DNA of 64,000 bases from Pseudomonadota bacterium. GTDB taxonomy: Bacteria; Bdellovibrionota_C; UBA2361; OMII01. The notes under the pieces were generated by a model, which worked only from the letters and a program-made list of their open reading frames with translations, did no database searches and was not told the DNA's origin. The stretch spans positions 1 through 64,000 of the forward strand of contig JAPLFS010000064.1 in assembly GCA_026390555.1 (NCBI GenBank). The letters are read 5' to 3'. Shown here piece after piece: positions 52,698 to 62,261 of this stretch (its first letter is position 1; every line of letters starts with the position of its first letter). Made by a program: the position numbers and the translations under genes.

Positions 52698-53801
52698 CTA
52701 AAGGGGCGTCGACCATTGTGCGTCATCATCCTTTGGTAGCGTATTACGGATTCCTTGCAGTAGAAGGAAGTCCGAGACCCGATCGTTTACGAGTAGTCCA
52801 GCAAAGACCCCCTCACGTGTTACGACTATAACCGAGCTGCCGGTCTCCTCAAGTATCGCAATCGCATCTGAGAGTGGAGCAACGGCCTCTACGCTTGGAA
52901 TTGAGCGGGTGACGATAGCTGAAACGTATTCATCGGGCTTGGTGGCGGCGTGGTCCAGAATATCATCTCGAAATAGGATTCCGACCAGTTCATCTCCGTT
53001 CATAATCGGATAGAGCGGCTCAAGTGAGGTCAGCGCTATACGGAGCGCCTTTGAGATAGTTGTGCCGTGTGGGAGTGACTCCAAACGGGCCTGTGGAACC
53101 ATCACATCGGCTGCGGTAAAGGCCACCGCGATGGTGCGACCCTCGGCCCGTACGTGCTCCTGTACCGCTCCGACAAAGATGATAAAGGCAACTACAAAGA
53201 GTAGCGGTTGCGCGATCTGAAAGGCAACGATAGCAAGGATTAGGCAGATAAACTTACTGATACGGGCAGCTACCATAGTCGGCTGGCTGACATTAATAAG
53301 CGCTAAGATAGCGCGCAGCACCCGGCCACCATCCATCGGGAGAGCCGGCAGGAGATTAAAGAGAGCCAAGCCGATATTGGTTAGAAAGAGCCGTTCGCGA
53401 AAGCCGAGCGCCACATCCTTGATAGCGTCAGCTTGCGGCAGCTCAATAAATGGATAGAGGGCGGCAGCGATAACGACGTTAACTAACGGTCCGGCTATGG
53501 CGATGGCAAGCTCTGCGCGTGCCGTTGGTTGAGCGAGGATCGCAGCGATCCCACCGAATGGATAAAGGGTAATATCCCTTGTTTTAATTCCAAAGCGTTT
53601 AGCAACTAGGCAGTGCCCAAGCTCGTGCGCTAGCACGCATCCGAATACAGCTCCGATAAAGAGCGCCTCTCTAATGGGATCGAGCACCCCACTGGCGAAT
53701 ATAAGCCAGGCAAATAGAACCAGAAATGTAACGTGGACCCGAATGGCTATGCCAGCTACTGAGCCTACTTCGAGCGCCCACCCCGAGCGATTTTGATTCA
53801 C
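52698..53801 (-). CDS. Site-2 (M50) membrane metalloprotease with CBS domains
   Basis: This is an intramembrane zinc protease related to SpoIVFB and archaeal S2P. HELGH (59-63) and NLLPALPMDGGRVL carry the metal-binding and catalytic residues. About six membrane segments fill residues 15-210. Two CBS domains follow (about 225-350, with FTAADVMVPQARLESLPHG and later SDAIAILEETGSSVIVV) that may sense nucleotide or salt. The length is 367 residues. Substrate unknown. Confidence 0.92.
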   Translation of the reverse strand: MNQNRSGWALEVGSVAGIAIRVHVTFLVLFAWLIFASGVLDPIREALFIGAVFGCVLAHELGHCLVAKRFGIKTRDITLYPFGGIAAILAQPTARAELAIAIAGPLVNVVIAAALYPFIELPQADAIKDVALGFRERLFLTNIGLALFNLLPALPMDGGRVLRAILALINVSQPTMVAARISKFICLILAIVAFQIAQPLLFVVAFIIFVGAVQEHVRAEGRTIAVAFTAADVMVPQARLESLPHGTTISKALRIALTSLEPLYPIMNGDELVGILFRDDILDHAATKPDEYVSAIVTRSIPSVEAVAPLSDAIAILEETGSSVIVVTREGVFAGLLVNDRVSDFLLLQGIRNTLPKDDDAQWSTPL

Positions 53802-53907
53802 TTGCCACCCCTATATGCTGGATTCTACACTAAAATCGGGCTAAATAATACCGTATAGCAGGGCGTACAACCGATTGGAGTTGCATTGTTCTAAGGATTC
53901 GAAGCAT

Positions 53908-55188
53908 ATGAGCAAACAGAGAGTTGGTATTGTAGGACTTGGTTACGTTGGATTGCCGGTGACGCTCGCCTTGGGGCGCGCCTTTCCCGGTACAGTCGGC
54001 TTCGATATCAATCAATTAAAGGTTAACCAACTGCTAGCAGGGAAGGACCCAACCTCAGAGGGGTTGGAGACTGAGATCCGCGCCTCAACTGTAGTTTTTA
54101 CTACCGACCCAACTAAGCTCTCCGAATGTGATCTGATTATCGTTGCGGTGCCGACACCTATCGACGAGAACCGACAACCGGATCTCTCGGCGCTGATTAG
54201 CGCCAGTATTACCGTGGGCAGAAACCTTAAGCGCGGAGCGGTGGTAGTATATGAGTCAACCGTATACCCAGGTGTAACGGAGGAGATCTGTGGTCCGGTG
54301 CTCGAACGGGAATCTGGGCTAAAGCGCGGCGTAGATCTCTTTCTCGGTTACTCACCCGAGCGCATTAATCCGGGAGATAAGGAGCACACCCTTGAGCGTA
54401 TCGTTAAGGTAATAGCCGGAGAGGATGAGAAAACTACGGAATACATCGCGCAGGTTTATGGAGCCGTAGTTAAAGCGGGATTGCACCGCGCTACTTCAAT
54501 TCGTGTAGCAGAGGCGGCCAAGGTTATCGAAAACACTCAGCGCGATCTTAATATCGCCCTTATGAACGAACTGGCGTTGATCTTTGATCGCATGGGGATC
54601 TGCACACAGGAGGTGCTCGAAGCGGCCGGCACAAAGTGGAACTTTCTTAAATTCTCGCCAGGTCTTGTGGGGGGACACTGTATCGGGGTCGATCCGTATT
54701 ATCTGACGGCTAAGGCGCAGCAGTTGGGATATAATCCGCAGGTTATCCTTGCAGGACGACGCATCAACGACGAGATGGGACGCTTCATCGCACAGAGAAC
54801 AGTAAAGCTTATGACCAACGCCGGAATTGCTTTAAAGGGAGCCAGGGTCGGCATCGTCGGAGTGACCTTTAAGGAGAACGTAACCGATACCCGTAATAGT
54901 CGTGTGCCAGACATCGCATATGAGCTAGCAGAGTTCGGGATTGAGCCGATCCTTTATGATCCGTTGGCAGATGGGGAGGTTTTTCGTGAGGAGTACGACC
55001 TTGAACTCTCTCCACGCAGCGCCCTGCAGGGGGTGCAGGGCCTGGTACTCGCCGTTGGGCACAATGAGATTACTAAGTCACTTAGCTCATTAGTGGAGCT
55101 TGTTGCTCCTGGCGGAGTCTTAGTCGACATTAAATCTCTAATGCGGCATGAATCTATTCCCGCACATCTTTCCTACTGGAGCCTGTAA
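53908..55188 (+). CDS. UDP-HexNAc 6-dehydrogenase (WbpO/TviB-like)
   Basis: This enzyme oxidises a UDP-N-acetyl-hexosamine to its uronate for polysaccharide synthesis. The NAD start is VGIVGLGYVGLPVTLALG, and the catalytic Cys lies in GLVGGHCIGVDPYYL. ENTQRDLNIALMNE and the C-terminal FKENVTDTRNSRV are typical of this family. The length is 426 residues (ATG 53908, with AAGGAT upstream). It lies 2 bases from the epimerase gene, a pair known from Vi-antigen and LPS O-antigen loci. Confidence 0.9.
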   Translation: MSKQRVGIVGLGYVGLPVTLALGRAFPGTVGFDINQLKVNQLLAGKDPTSEGLETEIRASTVVFTTDPTKLSECDLIIVAVPTPIDENRQPDLSALISASITVGRNLKRGAVVVYESTVYPGVTEEICGPVLERESGLKRGVDLFLGYSPERINPGDKEHTLERIVKVIAGEDEKTTEYIAQVYGAVVKAGLHRATSIRVAEAAKVIENTQRDLNIALMNELALIFDRMGICTQEVLEAAGTKWNFLKFSPGLVGGHCIGVDPYYLTAKAQQLGYNPQVILAGRRINDEMGRFIAQRTVKLMTNAGIALKGARVGIVGVTFKENVTDTRNSRVPDIAYELAEFGIEPILYDPLADGEVFREEYDLELSPRSALQGVQGLVLAVGHNEITKSLSSLVELVAPGGVLVDIKSLMRHESIPAHLSYWSL

Positions 55189-55190
55189 TT

Positions 55191-56219
55191 ATGAACGTAG
55201 CTTGCACGGCTAATCGAGTGTGGCTTGTAACTGGAGCTGCTGGATTTATCGGGTCGCACCTGACTGAGCGCTTACTGAGCATGGGGCAAAGAGTAGTTGC
55301 GATCGACAACCTCTCTACCGGCAAGCGAGATAATATTGAGAAGGTGCGGGCCTTGGTTGGAGAGCAGCGATCAGAGTTGCTGACCTTTCTAGAGCAGGAT
55401 ATCTGTGATCGCGCAGGGCTACTGGCGCTGGTCGCACAGTATAAGCCGGAGGTTGTCTTGCACCAGGCGGCGCTCGGATCTGTACCGCGCTCTATCGCCG
55501 ATCCTTTGGCCTCACATCAGGCCAACGTAGATGGATTCGTTAATATGCTAGAAGCGGCCCGTCTTAACGGCGTTAAACGTTTTGTGTATGCATCCTCAAG
55601 CGCCGTCTACGGGGATATTAAGGATGGAGTAAAGGTGGAGGCATCCATTGGGAACTGCCTCTCGCCCTACGCCGTAACCAAGCGCGCTAATGAGCTCTAC
55701 GCCCAGGTGTACGGGAGATCTTACAGTATGGAGACGGTTGGGCTGCGCTACTTTAACGTCTTCGGCCCAAGGCAGGATCCTAACGGTCAGTACGCTGCGG
55801 TTATTCCGCGTTGGCTGGCAGCTATGTCGAGGCGTGAGCCGGTAACTATCTTCGGTGATGGAACGACCTCACGTGATTTCTGTTATATAGACAATATAGT
55901 GCAGGCGAATCTCCTTGCGGCATCGGTATCGGAGCAGAGCGAGGTAATTAACGGGGTAGTTAATATCGCATGCGGAGCAACTACATCCTTAAGGCAGCTT
56001 GAGGAGTTGTTACGAGAGGAGATCGCAAAGCTTCAAGGAATTAATCCCGCAGACATTCCAGGTGCCATAATGGAGCCCTTCCGCCAGGGTGATATTAAAA
56101 GTTCCCTGGCTAATATCTCGCTTGCTGAGCAAGCGCTTGGTTACCATCCAACGCACTCGGTTAGGGACGGAATAAGGGAGTTGGTGAGGGTCGAGGGGGG
56201 CGCTATCTGCCTTAATTAA
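55191..56219 (+). CDS. UDP-HexNAc 4-epimerase (WbpP/TviC-like)
   Basis: This is a short-chain dehydrogenase/epimerase that interconverts UDP-GlcNAc/GalNAc or their uronates. The NAD-binding start VTGAAGFIGSHLTERLL, catalytic SSSAVYGD, SPYAVTKRANE (Tyr-x3-Lys), and HQAALGSVPRSIADPLASH match WbpP-type enzymes. The length is 342 residues. With the dehydrogenase it should supply UDP-GalNAcA. No glycosyltransferase is nearby. Confidence 0.92.
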   Translation: MNVACTANRVWLVTGAAGFIGSHLTERLLSMGQRVVAIDNLSTGKRDNIEKVRALVGEQRSELLTFLEQDICDRAGLLALVAQYKPEVVLHQAALGSVPRSIADPLASHQANVDGFVNMLEAARLNGVKRFVYASSSAVYGDIKDGVKVEASIGNCLSPYAVTKRANELYAQVYGRSYSMETVGLRYFNVFGPRQDPNGQYAAVIPRWLAAMSRREPVTIFGDGTTSRDFCYIDNIVQANLLAASVSEQSEVINGVVNIACGATTSLRQLEELLREEIAKLQGINPADIPGAIMEPFRQGDIKSSLANISLAEQALGYHPTHSVRDGIRELVRVEGGAICLN

Positions 56220-56393
56220 TGCCAGTCAATCGCAGTAATATTAGATAGTTAGCTACTGTTCGCATACTCTCCCTTTTGCATAACTCCCAGTTCTTTGATA
56301 CGATCAGTTAGACGTTTTGGACTCAAAGCGTTGACTTATTTTCTTTTGGTTACGACCACGTTCCTTAAGGGCTTTTTTCCTAGAGGGTAATTT

Positions 56394-57128
56394 GTGAACG
56401 GTACTACTGGTACTTTAAAGAAACCGCTTGAATCATCTGACGATAAGATTGCGGCAATCTCTCCATTTAATAATCCTACAGTTGCTTTTGCGCTCGTATC
56501 GGAGGGTGATATCGAGGGCTTTACCCTGCATCCCCTTGAGGAGCAGGCCCTTGGGGAGGCCGTTTCTCAGAAACGGAGAAAAGATTTTAGAATCGGCCGA
56601 GCTGCTGCGCGCAGCGCTCTTGATATGGTGGGCTTTCCGGTCGTATCGCCCGTCCTGCGCGGCGAGCACCGTGAGCCGCTCTGGCCGGTCGGTGTAGTTG
56701 GATCGATCTCTCATAGTGGTGGTTACGGCGTTGCAGTAGCCGCATGGCAGCAGGACGTTCCAGCGCTAGGGGTCGATATTCAGAGCGTTGAGGAGCGTTA
56801 TACGGATGAGCTTATTGCGCGCTTCGCCGATCCAGATGAGTTTGATTGGGTGCGCTCAGATCCCGCGCTTAAGACCGAACGAGCGGTACGGCTTTTTTCA
56901 GCTAAGGAGAGCATCTTTAAGGCGCTCTATCCGTTGCGGCGAGTTTGGTTCGCATTTGATGTTGCACACCTTATTCCTAAAGATGATGGGATTGGATTTT
57001 CAGCAGAGGTTCGTTTGCCAGCTCTCTCAAGCGGGGTAATCCACATGGATGTTGGTATCTCGTTGTACGATGGGCACGTAATATCTGGGGCCTGGTTGTC
57101 AAAGCCTATTCCGCTTTCACCCAAATAA
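56394..57128 (+). CDS. 4'-Phosphopantetheinyl transferase (Sfp/EntD type)
   Basis: This enzyme attaches the phosphopantetheine arm to carrier proteins. The metal-binding motif ALGVDIQSVEE and the downstream FSAKESIFKALYP are visible, as is the SHSGGYGVAVAA segment. The length is 244 residues, with a GTG start and AGAGGG upstream. No carrier-protein or synthase gene is in this window. It is convergent with the AMP-forming ligase gene (18 bases apart). Confidence 0.87.
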   Translation: MNGTTGTLKKPLESSDDKIAAISPFNNPTVAFALVSEGDIEGFTLHPLEEQALGEAVSQKRRKDFRIGRAAARSALDMVGFPVVSPVLRGEHREPLWPVGVVGSISHSGGYGVAVAAWQQDVPALGVDIQSVEERYTDELIARFADPDEFDWVRSDPALKTERAVRLFSAKESIFKALYPLRRVWFAFDVAHLIPKDDGIGFSAEVRLPALSSGVIHMDVGISLYDGHVISGAWLSKPIPLSPK

Positions 57129-57145
57129 ACCCTAGGGCGCTGACC

Positions 57146-58585
57146 TTAGGCAGCCCTAAGGATCTTACCGCTAGCGGTCATCTGAATAGCAGATACAAGT
57201 TGTATCTGAGTTGGAATCTTGTACGTAGAGAGCCGTTCAGATGAATAGGTTCTTAGAGCACTAATATCTAGTTTTATACCGGATTGAGGTACGACCTCTG
57301 CAATAACCCTCTCGCCAGTTTCGGGACGCTCTACTCCGTATACGCGCGATGCCTGCACACCCGGAAATGAGTTAAGCACCCCCTCAATCTCCTCTGGAAA
57401 TACCTTATGTCCCGCAACGTTGATAACTGACTTCTCTCGGCCGCAAACTGAGATCCTTCCCTGGTAATCCTGAATTGCAAGATCCCCCGTAATAAACCAG
57501 CCGTTTACTAGCACATCGCTTACTGGGCGATACGGTGCGAGATATGCATCGAACATCCCTGGGCCACGCACAGCTAGGCTTCCAAGGTGATTGGGAGGTA
57601 GCTCACAGCCAGTATCATCTAGGATCGCAACCTCGTACTGGGGCAGAGCCGAGCCGATCTTAGTGCTATCCGAATTATGGCTAGTAGAGCCCGACTGAGC
57701 TGTGCCAATTGGGAGTCCTATCTCTATCAATCCATATAGCTGACAAACTTTGTGGTTAAAGCGCCGCTCGAACCTTTCTGCGTGTTCAGGATGGAGCCCC
57801 GAGGAGGTTGAGATGATGCGGGTCGTGCTTGGAAATGAGAGTGAGCTTTCATCGCTAGCGAGCTCCTGAATAAGTGTGGGTGAGGCATAGAGTAGATCGG
57901 CCTGGTGCTGCTCGGCGCTCTCTAAGATGGCGCTAGGTGAATCATCATTCGGAAGAACAACCGTTATTCCGTAGCGCACATAGGTTAGGATCGAGACTAT
58001 AAAGTGGTACGCCATCGGAAGCACCCACAGCACCTTATCCCCGGCGTTTAACTGCTGTCCCGCTCTGGCAGCTTCGGAGCGTTCAAAAACTGAAGCGTGC
58101 GAGAGAACTACCCCCTTTGATGTTCCGGTCGTTCCGGAGGTAAACCGTATTACGGCGGCATTTGGCACACCACACGCTACCCGTAGTTGCTGCTCTTTTG
58201 GGCGCATGGCGATCTGAAAGCGACCCTCTGATCGCAGCTGCACATTTTTAAGCGTATGTTGCAGGGAGCCGTCATGCAGGATGCCGGCCATTGGAACTAG
58301 TTCAAGGATTCTGCACAGCTCCTGCTCCTTAAGGTTATGCGAAATAGGCATAACAACTGCACCACAGGCGAGTCCTGCAAAAAGCCCCACGATAAAATCT
58401 GGGCCGTTCTGAGCTATCAGGCCAAGCCCCATGCCGGGGCGTATTCCAGCCTTAAAGAGCGCGGCTTTTAGTAGCTCCGCTTGAAAGTGCAGCTCTTCAA
58501 AGGAGAGCCTGCCAGAAGGCGAAATAATGGCAGGCGAGGTAGGCCATAGATCAGCCGCGCGTGTAAGGAATGAAAAGGCGTTCAT
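57146..58585 (-). CDS. AMP-forming acyl-CoA/fatty-acyl-AMP ligase
   Basis: This is an adenylate-forming ligase of the ANL superfamily. The P-loop motif RFTSGTTGTSKGVVLSH and the later core motifs GWFITGDLAIQDYQGRISVCGREK and NVAGHKVFPEEIE, together with the C-terminal TASGKILR lysine, are all present. The length is 479 residues. It could load a fatty acid onto CoA or a carrier protein; the neighbouring phosphopantetheinyl transferase favours the carrier-protein option, which is inference. Confidence 0.9.
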   Translation of the reverse strand: MNAFSFLTRAADLWPTSPAIISPSGRLSFEELHFQAELLKAALFKAGIRPGMGLGLIAQNGPDFIVGLFAGLACGAVVMPISHNLKEQELCRILELVPMAGILHDGSLQHTLKNVQLRSEGRFQIAMRPKEQQLRVACGVPNAAVIRFTSGTTGTSKGVVLSHASVFERSEAARAGQQLNAGDKVLWVLPMAYHFIVSILTYVRYGITVVLPNDDSPSAILESAEQHQADLLYASPTLIQELASDESSLSFPSTTRIISTSSGLHPEHAERFERRFNHKVCQLYGLIEIGLPIGTAQSGSTSHNSDSTKIGSALPQYEVAILDDTGCELPPNHLGSLAVRGPGMFDAYLAPYRPVSDVLVNGWFITGDLAIQDYQGRISVCGREKSVINVAGHKVFPEEIEGVLNSFPGVQASRVYGVERPETGERVIAEVVPQSGIKLDISALRTYSSERLSTYKIPTQIQLVSAIQMTASGKILRAA

Positions 58586-58627
58586 GGTGCATGTACTATA
58601 ACTTTGAGCTGCTGAAAGTTAAAGGCC

Positions 58628-59407
58628 TTAAGGGGTTTGCTTCTCCGATCTGATCGAAACCGCCGAGGTATAGCTCTCTAAGTTTCCCTCCGGAGTACGA
58701 AGATTTATCTTAAACTGCACGATAGCTGGTGGACTAACCGTTTTGCCCTCGCTCCACTCGGCGCTCCACTCCTCGGTCTTTTTATCGAAATATTGGAACT
58801 CAAGTGAGACAAGGTTCTTGGTGATCGGAAAATGAATAGCGTTAGCACAGGCACGCTGCACGTTTTTCCCGTATGGGACTTCATCTCGCACCAGGAGGAG
58901 GGTTGGATTTTTCTCACCTTTTTGATCCGGATCAGGTTCAACCCTGTAGGTAATCTGAACTACTCCGGAGTGCGTGCCGCCGTCTGGAATATACTGCCCA
59001 CCCTCTTTAGCGAGAAAGGTCAGGCTAGCGCCACCGCCCTGAGCACCTCCGGCGGAGCCCTGCTCGCCCTTAAACACCTGCCGTACAGCAGCTCCTGCTC
59101 CCGACCCGCCTGGCGGTTGTGTTGAGAGCGCACCTGCCGAATCACACGCGGGTAAAAGACCCCCATCGATAGTTGCAAGCTGCAGCTCACGCGAGATGCG
59201 GGTCAGTACGGAGTTGGCGATAAACATGCCCTCACGTTTATCGTCTATCGCCGTTTTTGCCTGAACGATCCCAACCAGGATGCGATAGTTAAGTGACATC
59301 ATAATGGCCAAGATACTAATGGCCAAGATAACCTCAAGTAACGTAAGGCCTGACTGGCTAGAGGAGCGCGGGCGCTTTCTTATAGGTTGTTCGGGTAAAT
59401 AAGACAC
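58628..59407 (-). CDS. gspJ: Type II secretion pseudopilin GspJ
   Basis: GspJ is a minor pseudopilin at the tip of the secretion pseudopilus. The prepilin cleavage site is SG|LTLLEVILAISILAI with Glu at +5. The length is 259 residues, within the family range. It lies directly after gspI (1-base overlap), in the order G-H-I-J on the - strand. Confidence 0.9.
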   Translation of the reverse strand: MSYLPEQPIRKRPRSSSQSGLTLLEVILAISILAIMMSLNYRILVGIVQAKTAIDDKREGMFIANSVLTRISRELQLATIDGGLLPACDSAGALSTQPPGGSGAGAAVRQVFKGEQGSAGGAQGGGASLTFLAKEGGQYIPDGGTHSGVVQITYRVEPDPDQKGEKNPTLLLVRDEVPYGKNVQRACANAIHFPITKNLVSLEFQYFDKKTEEWSAEWSEGKTVSPPAIVQFKINLRTPEGNLESYTSAVSIRSEKQTP

Positions 59408-59868
59408 TAGGCGTCCTCTTTTGGGCCGCTTGCCATAAGATAATCGATCTTAAAGGAGTCCTGAGGGGAGTCACTCCAGGAGATCGTCAGGATAACCTTA
59501 CGCATCGCCGGATTTTCGATATTTTCAAGGGGCAGATCCCAATCAACGAACTGTAGTGAGATGCGTAGATTATCTAGTTCTTGCTGATCATCCGCGGCGC
59601 TTGGCGCAGGAGCCCCAAGCGTTTGCAATACAGCAGATAGCGGTTCGTTATTCTGATCGCTTATCTGGAGCTTGTCAGCATTTGCTTCAATGGAGGCCAT
59701 AATACGACGCGCGGCGAGCATGGCCTGTTGTGCACTACGATCGCGCAAGGTGCGTTGAACAGCGGCGCTCTGCAGCCCAATCAGGAGCCCCGCTGCGATA
59801 GCCAGCAACGAGAGCGCGATGATTATCTCTACAAAGGTAAAGCCCCGCTGGTGGTTCCCTCGCCGCAC
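59407..59868 (-). CDS. gspI: Type II secretion pseudopilin GspI
   Basis: GspI is a minor pseudopilin with cleavage site RG|FTFVEIIIALSLLAIAAG. The length is 153 residues. It overlaps gspH and gspJ by one base each, indicating tight operon structure. Confidence 0.9.
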   Translation of the reverse strand: MRRGNHQRGFTFVEIIIALSLLAIAAGLLIGLQSAAVQRTLRDRSAQQAMLAARRIMASIEANADKLQISDQNNEPLSAVLQTLGAPAPSAADDQQELDNLRISLQFVDWDLPLENIENPAMRKVILTISWSDSPQDSFKIDYLMASGPKEDA

Positions 59869-60521
59869 TAGTTTTTCTCCTTCTTTCCAAGGGTGTACTG
59901 AAACTCCTTATATTCTGGAAACACCTCAGCCAGTCCGGTCCAGGGATTAATAAGGATCGTAAATGGCTGACCCTCACTCATGCGCAGATGAATAACGCCG
60001 AACTCCGAGGCTCCGCGCGGAGAGAAGAGCAGGAATGGATTGTCGTGTTTCTCATCCTTAATAGCTTTGCCACGTGGAGTAACTATATCTTCAAAGTACA
60101 TCTGCCCAGGTAATTGAATCAGCTCAGCTAATGATGGAAAAGATGGGGGTGGGATCATGGTTGAGTCGCTATTTATACTTGGACTCAAGATTGAAGCGAG
60201 CTCAAGCGCCAGGGGAGGGAGGTTCTGGCCGCTAGCGCTCGGAGAGATCAGATCGTCCGGGCGCAGCACCCCGATTCTATACGCACGTTTCTCTAGGTCA
60301 AACTCCATACGGTAAAAGGATTGATCCATGACCGCCTGATTGTTGAGAAATACGATAGTATCGGTCAACTTGCGAAAGGCTGAACGTTCGCGCCAGAAAT
60401 CAATTACGCCGAGACGCATCGACACCAGGCCCAGAGCAAGCCCCATAATGACGATAACCATTATCAGCTCCGCTAACGTAAAGCCGCTCTGACTCTTTCT
60501 ATCTCTGGTATACCTAGCCAT
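59868..60521 (-). CDS. gspH: Type II secretion pseudopilin GspH
   Basis: GspH is a minor pseudopilin with SG|FTLAELIMVIVIMGLALG near residue 13. The length is 217 residues, longer than many GspH proteins. The periplasmic part is beta-rich. Confidence 0.88.
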   Translation of the reverse strand: MARYTRDRKSQSGFTLAELIMVIVIMGLALGLVSMRLGVIDFWRERSAFRKLTDTIVFLNNQAVMDQSFYRMEFDLEKRAYRIGVLRPDDLISPSASGQNLPPLALELASILSPSINSDSTMIPPPSFPSLAELIQLPGQMYFEDIVTPRGKAIKDEKHDNPFLLFSPRGASEFGVIHLRMSEGQPFTILINPWTGLAEVFPEYKEFQYTLGKKEKN

Positions 60522-60523
60522 TA

Positions 60524-60934
60524 CTATGGGCCGGTGACGAGGATATCCGCATCGGCTCCCGCGCCACCATCACGTCCATCAGCTCCAAGTGATTTGAGCT
60601 CATAGGATCTGCCGTTATCAAGGACGCGGTACTGAATCGGGTTTCCCCATGCGTCGTTGTTATCCGTAGTCTCGGCCGCTTTAAGATCGGCTGGCAGGGA
60701 GTTGTTCTTCATCTGGAATATGAAGATCGGCCCCTTTAAACTGGTTAGTATGGTCTTGGAGAGCCCGGCCTTAGCCTGTTGTCCAGTAGAGAAGATGCTT
60801 TTAAAGAGAAATCCCATCACGACCGAGAGGATTACCAATACAATGATGATCTCTATTAAGGTTAAGCCGCGCTCGAATCTAGATCGATCTTTACGCTGCT
60901 CTGCCTTGTTGGAGGGTGATAGTGATTTATTCAT
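60524..60934 (-). CDS. gspG: Type II secretion major pseudopilin GspG
   Basis: GspG polymerises into the pseudopilus. The cleavage site is RG|LTLIEIIIVLVILSVVMG. The C-terminal part has the GspG pattern DAWGNPIQYRV and ADGRDGGAGADADI. I start at the ATG at 60934 (136 residues), which has GGGAAAG upstream; an ATG 18 bases earlier is possible. The length is at the short end of the family. Confidence 0.9.
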   Translation of the reverse strand: MNKSLSPSNKAEQRKDRSRFERGLTLIEIIIVLVILSVVMGFLFKSIFSTGQQAKAGLSKTILTSLKGPIFIFQMKNNSLPADLKAAETTDNNDAWGNPIQYRVLDNGRSYELKSLGADGRDGGAGADADILVTGP

Positions 60935-61001
60935 AATATAGATCTTTCCCATGATACGGAGGGTAGCGCAACTGATAAAACCCTGCTTTATGGGTAGCCC
61001 A

Positions 61002-62231
61002 TTAACTCGGCCCAACCATCTGCATTAACTTGGTCATCGGCAGTAGAATAGCTATTACTATAGAGAATACGACCCCACCGAGAACTATGATCATAACCGG
61101 TTCAATTAGGGAGGTTAATCCTGAGATGGCTGAGTTTACCTCACCTGAGAAGGTTTTACTGGCCTTACTAAGCATGCTCTCTAATTTGCCGCTCTGCTCT
61201 CCGATCGCCACCATTTGCGAGAGTAGGCTAGGAAAGTAGCCGCTCTTTGAGAGCTCCTTGGCTAGGCTACGCCCCTCGCGCACCCCGTCGCGAGCATCCT
61301 CCAAAGCGCGTCGCATATGGACGTTCCCGACGATGTTCTTAACGATATCGAGCGCGGTCAGAAGCTCTACACCACCGCTGAGAAGCGTGCCGAGGGTCGA
61401 AGCTATCCTAGCCGTAGCGATCTTCTTATACATGCTTGCATAGAGGGGCAGGGTCAGGGCAAGCCGATCTACGGTTGCACGACCCGCATCAGAGCTATAG
61501 TAGCGTTTGATAGTGGTGCTGATAGTGAAGATAGCAGCCAGGATCAGCCACCAGTATCCCGTTATAAAGTGCGAGAGCCCCATAACAGCGCGCGTTGGTA
61601 AGGGCAGCTCAATTTTCTGCTTAACAAAGATCTCAACGATTCCCGGCACAACAAAGGTCACCAGTCCGATAACCACAAGTGTACAGAAGGCAAACATCAG
61701 GGTCGGATAGGTAAGGGCAGAAAATATCTTTCTCCGTAGTTCGATCTGCGCCTCATAGTATTCAGAGAGGTTCTCGAGCACCGTATCGAGCGTTCCAGAG
61801 GCCTCGCCCGAGGTCACCATATTAATATAGAGACGGGGAAAAACCTTCTGGTAAGAGCCGAGCGCCTTGGCGAGCGAGGAGCCCTGCTCAACGCGCTCCT
61901 TAATGTCAACGATGATGCGCTTTAAGACGGAGGATTCAACCTGGTCTGAGAGCGCAAGCAGCGCCCCTACAAGGGGTAATCCGGCGTTTAACAGGGTGGC
62001 GAGCAGACGGGTGGCTAGCGTCAGCTCTTTAAGCGACACACGATCGCCCTTTAGGAATCGTTTAACGTCCTGAGTTTTGTTCTTCGCGGCCTCCAGTCCT
62101 TCCTTAATCTCGGTTGGAAAGACGTTCTGTCCACGTAACTTTTGGCGCGCAGTGCGAATGCTATCGGCCTCAAGTGTGCCCTTGACTTTTTTACCTGATG
62201 AGTTGAGCGCTACGTATTCAAATACCGGCAT
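61002..62231 (-). CDS. gspF: Type II secretion inner-membrane platform protein GspF
   Basis: GspF is the polytopic platform protein that bridges ATPase and pseudopilus. The 409-residue product has two repeated GspF domains (about residues 70-195 and 275-400) with three membrane segments and motifs LNAGLPLVGALLAL and LTSLIEPVMIIVLG. It overlaps the upstream frame of gspG slightly. Confidence 0.93.
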   Translation of the reverse strand: MPVFEYVALNSSGKKVKGTLEADSIRTARQKLRGQNVFPTEIKEGLEAAKNKTQDVKRFLKGDRVSLKELTLATRLLATLLNAGLPLVGALLALSDQVESSVLKRIIVDIKERVEQGSSLAKALGSYQKVFPRLYINMVTSGEASGTLDTVLENLSEYYEAQIELRRKIFSALTYPTLMFAFCTLVVIGLVTFVVPGIVEIFVKQKIELPLPTRAVMGLSHFITGYWWLILAAIFTISTTIKRYYSSDAGRATVDRLALTLPLYASMYKKIATARIASTLGTLLSGGVELLTALDIVKNIVGNVHMRRALEDARDGVREGRSLAKELSKSGYFPSLLSQMVAIGEQSGKLESMLSKASKTFSGEVNSAISGLTSLIEPVMIIVLGGVVFSIVIAILLPMTKLMQMVGPS

Positions 62232-62261
62232 GCTGTGAGCCTATTATCGGTGTGTCCATCG

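Noticed and set aside
53830-54015. 61-codon - strand frame in the divergent region before the dehydrogenase gene
   Set aside because: Overlaps the start of the dehydrogenase gene; no conserved sequence or ribosome-binding site.
57144-57161. CCTTAGG / CCTAAGG hairpin between the two convergent genes
   Set aside because: Short stem, no T-run, and it overlaps the stop codon of the ligase gene; too weak to call a terminator.
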